Positions 16,135 through 18,003 of a stretch of DNA of 18,003 nucleotides are shown here, piece by piece. Numbering within the stretch: the stretch's first letter is position 1; each line of letters starts with the position of its first letter. The position numbers and the translations under genes were made by a program. Under the pieces are notes generated by a model, which was given only the letters and a program-made list of their open reading frames with translations, had not been told where the DNA came from and ran no database searches. Source of the stretch: Zeimonas sp036675585 (GTDB lineage Bacteria > Pseudomonadota > Gammaproteobacteria > Burkholderiales > Burkholderiaceae_E); contig JAKFES010000045.1 in NCBI GenBank assembly GCA_036675585.1, forward strand, positions 1 through 18,003. Reading direction: 5' to 3'.

Positions 16135-16235
16135 GGGAGGAGAAGGGCGAAGGGAGAAGGGAGAAGGGGAAAAGCCTCGGCTGCGGGTGGCCGGCTCGGC
16201 CCCCTTCACCCTTCACCCTTCACCCTTCTCCTCCC
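16135..16235. repeat. Large imperfect inverted repeat with G-quadruplex motifs in both arms
   Basis: The purine-rich left arm 16135-16169 pairs with the pyrimidine-rich right arm 16201-16235 at 32 of 35 positions; the mismatches are 16148/16222, 16155/16215 and 16162/16208. The loop is 31 bases. Each arm is built of seven-base units: GAAGGGA-type on the left and CCCTTCA-type on the right. The left arm on the + strand has four G-tracts spaced by four bases (16145-16169), and the right arm has the same on the - strand (16225-16201). It begins six bases after the DUF2272 stop and ends 41 bases before ettA. It could terminate the first gene, regulate ettA, or be a dispersed repeat family member. 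Confidence 0.85.
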
Positions 16236-16240
16236 ACAAA

Positions 16241-16249
16241 TGTGACAAT
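16241..16249 (+). promoter_or_regulatory. Possible extended -10 element of ettA
   Basis: TGTGACAAT resembles an extended -10 (TG-N-TATAAT; four of six core matches) immediately after the inverted repeat. Transcription from it would begin near 16256 and give a leader of about 21 bases before the ATG at 16277, which has no clear Shine-Dalgarno. The evidence is weak. Confidence 0.3.
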
Positions 16250-16276
16250 CCCCGCTCCCCCACGAACGCCGAACGA

Positions 16277-17950
16277 ATGGCCCAGTACGTCTACACCATG
16301 AACCGGGTGGGCAAGGTCGTGCCCCCCAAGCGCGTGATCCTCAAGGACATCTCGCTCAGTTTCTTTCCCGGCGCCAAGATCGGCGTGCTCGGCCTGAACG
16401 GGTCGGGCAAGTCGACGCTGCTGCGGATCATGGCCGGCGTCGACCGCGAATACGAAGGCGAGGCGGTGCCGATGCCGAACCTGCGCATCGGCTACCTGCC
16501 GCAGGAGCCGCAGCTCGACGCCGCGCTCGACGTGCGCGGCAACGTCGAGCAGGGGCTCGGCGAGACGCTCGCGCTGCTCGCCGAGTTCAACGAAATCAGC
16601 GAGCGCTTCGCCGAACCGATGGACGACGACGAGATGAGCCGGCTGCTCGAGCGCCAGGGCGAGCTGCAGGCGCGAATCGACGCGGCGAGCGGCTGGGAGA
16701 TCGAGCGCAAGCTCGAGGTGGCCGCCGACGCGCTGCGGCTGCCGCCCTGGGACGCCGACGTCTCGAAACTCTCCGGCGGCGAGCGCCGTCGCGTCGCGCT
16801 GTGCCGGTTGCTGCTGTCGGAGCCCGACATGCTGCTGCTCGACGAGCCGACGAACCACCTCGACGCGCTGTCGGTGCAGTGGCTCGAGCAGTACCTCGAG
16901 CGATTCCCCGGCACCGTGATCGCCGTCACGCACGACCGCTACTTCCTCGACAACGTTGCCGGCTGGATCCTCGAGCTCGACCGCGGCCACGGCATTCCGT
17001 GGCAGGGGAACTATTCGTCGTGGCTCGAGCAGAAGGAGCAGCGCCTCGAAACCGAGGCGAAGCAGGAGTCGGCGCGCATCCGCGCAATGCAGTCCGAGCT
17101 CGAATGGGTGCGTGCGAACCCGAAGGCGCGGCAGGCGAAAAGCAAGGCGCGCCTGGCGCGCTTCCGCGAGCTCGCCGCGGTCGAGACGCAGCAGCGCAAC
17201 GAGACGAACGAGCTCTACATCCCGCCCGGGCCGCGCCTGGGCGACGTGGTCGTCGAGGCCGACGGCTTGCGCAAGGCTTTCGGCGAGCGACTGCTGTTCG
17301 ACGGCCTGTCGTTCCGGCTGCCGCCCGGCGGGATCGTCGGCGTGATCGGACCGAACGGCGCCGGCAAGACGACGCTGTTCCGGATGATCATGGGCGACGA
17401 GCAGCCCGACGCCGGCGTGCTGCGCATCGGCGACACGGTGAAGGCGGCGTGCGTGGACCAGAGCCGCGACACGCTCGATTCGGGCAAGACCGTCTGGGAG
17501 GAGGTCTCCGACGGGCAGGACAACATCGCGGTCGGCGGCTTCACCACGCCGAGCCGCGCGTGGGTCGCCCGCTTCAACTTCAAGGGCGCTGACCAGCAGA
17601 AGACGATCGGCGAGCTCTCGGGCGGCGAGCGCAACCGCGTGCAACTGGCGAAGGTGCTGCGCGCCGGCGCCAACCTGCTGCTGCTCGACGAGCCGACGAA
17701 CGACCTCGACGTGGAGACGCTGCGCGCGCTCGAGCAGGCGCTGCTCGACTTCCCCGGCTGCGCGGTCGTGGTTTCGCACGATCGCTGGTTCCTCGACCGC
17801 ATCGCGACGCACATCCTCGCGTTCGAGGGCAACAGCGAGGCGGTCTGGTTCGAGGGCAACTTCGCCGAGTACCTCGGCGATCGCCGGCGTCACCTCGGCG
17901 ACGACGCCGAGACGCCGCACCGCATTTGCTTCCGGCCGCTCGCGGGCTGA
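16277..17950 (+). CDS. ettA: Energy-dependent translational throttle protein EttA (ABC-F)
   Basis: A 557-residue ABC-F ATPase, almost the same length as E. coli EttA. It has two nucleotide-binding domains. The first has Walker A GLNGSGKS (39-46), signature LSGGE (165-169), Walker B LLLDE (catalytic Glu190) and His219. The second has Walker A GPNGAGKT (358-365), signature LSGGE (447-451), Walker B LLLLDE (Glu472) and His501. The EttA arm insertion lies at about 95-139 within domain 1, and the charged interdomain linker that contacts P-site tRNA lies at about 245-315. EttA binds the ribosomal E site and gates the first elongation cycle according to ADP/ATP ratio. ATG 16277 (MAQYVYTMNRV) matches the family start; an in-frame ATG at 16187 would translate through the inverted repeat. 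Confidence 0.96.
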   Translation: MAQYVYTMNRVGKVVPPKRVILKDISLSFFPGAKIGVLGLNGSGKSTLLRIMAGVDREYEGEAVPMPNLRIGYLPQEPQLDAALDVRGNVEQGLGETLALLAEFNEISERFAEPMDDDEMSRLLERQGELQARIDAASGWEIERKLEVAADALRLPPWDADVSKLSGGERRRVALCRLLLSEPDMLLLDEPTNHLDALSVQWLEQYLERFPGTVIAVTHDRYFLDNVAGWILELDRGHGIPWQGNYSSWLEQKEQRLETEAKQESARIRAMQSELEWVRANPKARQAKSKARLARFRELAAVETQQRNETNELYIPPGPRLGDVVVEADGLRKAFGERLLFDGLSFRLPPGGIVGVIGPNGAGKTTLFRMIMGDEQPDAGVLRIGDTVKAACVDQSRDTLDSGKTVWEEVSDGQDNIAVGGFTTPSRAWVARFNFKGADQQKTIGELSGGERNRVQLAKVLRAGANLLLLDEPTNDLDVETLRALEQALLDFPGCAVVVSHDRWFLDRIATHILAFEGNSEAVWFEGNFAEYLGDRRRHLGDDAETPHRICFRPLAG

Positions 17951-18003
17951 GCCGCGCGCCTTCGCGCGCGCGTCGCGCGACGCACGCGCACGCGCGGCAC
18001 GCC
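17951..18003. other. Start of the gap downstream of ettA, hairpin-forming
   Basis: The last 53 bases contain a short hairpin GCGCG-CCTT-CGCGC (17954-17967) and a perfect 14-base palindrome GCGTCGCGCGACGC (17970-17983), with no T-tract. They may help end the ettA transcript, but GC-only palindromes are common at this composition. No gene is seen before the window ends. Confidence 0.25.

Noticed and set aside
16135..16235. Heptad repeats considered as a CRISPR or VNTR array
   Set aside because: The units are seven bases long with no spacers and are arranged as two opposing arms, so this is an inverted repeat.

Overview
The window is a gene-dense, GC-rich chromosomal segment with little intergenic DNA. 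EttA, SrkA, FixABCX and a MoxR/DUF58/VWA cluster point to a proteobacterium, and the overall style suggests a betaproteobacterium (Burkholderiales or Rhodocyclales-like). This placement is inferred from gene content and composition, with no marker gene behind it. There are no rRNA, tRNA, IS or CRISPR features, and no stretch longer than 300 bases lacks a gene.

Layout. (1) Bases 1-3901, + strand: a membrane-anchored, PDZ-less HtrA-like serine protease (5' end outside the window), then a MoxR AAA+ ATPase, a DUF58 protein and a membrane-bound VWA protein with an intact MIDAS. The genes are overlapping or nearly so and form one compact unit. (2) Bases 3932-5948, - strand: an SH3b-repeat periplasmic protein, an AhpD-like CxxC protein and the stress kinase SrkA. 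(3) Bases 6125-6541, + strand: a small periplasmic c-type cytochrome, convergent with (4) fixABCX (10161 down to 6578, - strand). This encodes an electron-transfer flavoprotein pair, an ETF:quinone oxidoreductase-like flavoprotein and a ferredoxin. (5) Bases 10378-10965, + strand: a hemerythrin-domain protein with a C-terminal membrane segment, divergent from fixA. The 216-base gap between the two holds a perfect FNR/Anr-type palindrome, TTGATGCACATCAA. (6) Bases 15319 down to 11024, - strand: a tripartite export system of ABC ATPase, FtsX-type permease and HlyD-like adaptor. Both of its gene junctions have zero spacing. (7) Bases 15239-16129, + strand: a DUF2272 exported protein with an unresolved start. 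(8) Bases 16277-17950, + strand: the ABC-F translation factor EttA.

How it fits together. The best candidate for something new is the divergent hemerythrin/fixABCX locus. FixABCX uses NADH to reduce quinone and a low-potential ferredoxin or flavodoxin acceptor, and hemerythrins bind oxygen, NO or iron. A shared oxygen- or NO-responsive operator would make this a low-oxygen redox module. No nif genes are visible here. The other unusual structure lies between the DUF2272 gene and ettA: a 35-base inverted repeat whose two arms each carry a four-tract G-quadruplex motif, on opposite strands. Several operon ends are marked by GC-rich hairpins abutting stop codons; the clearest lies between the convergent cytochrome and fixX genes.
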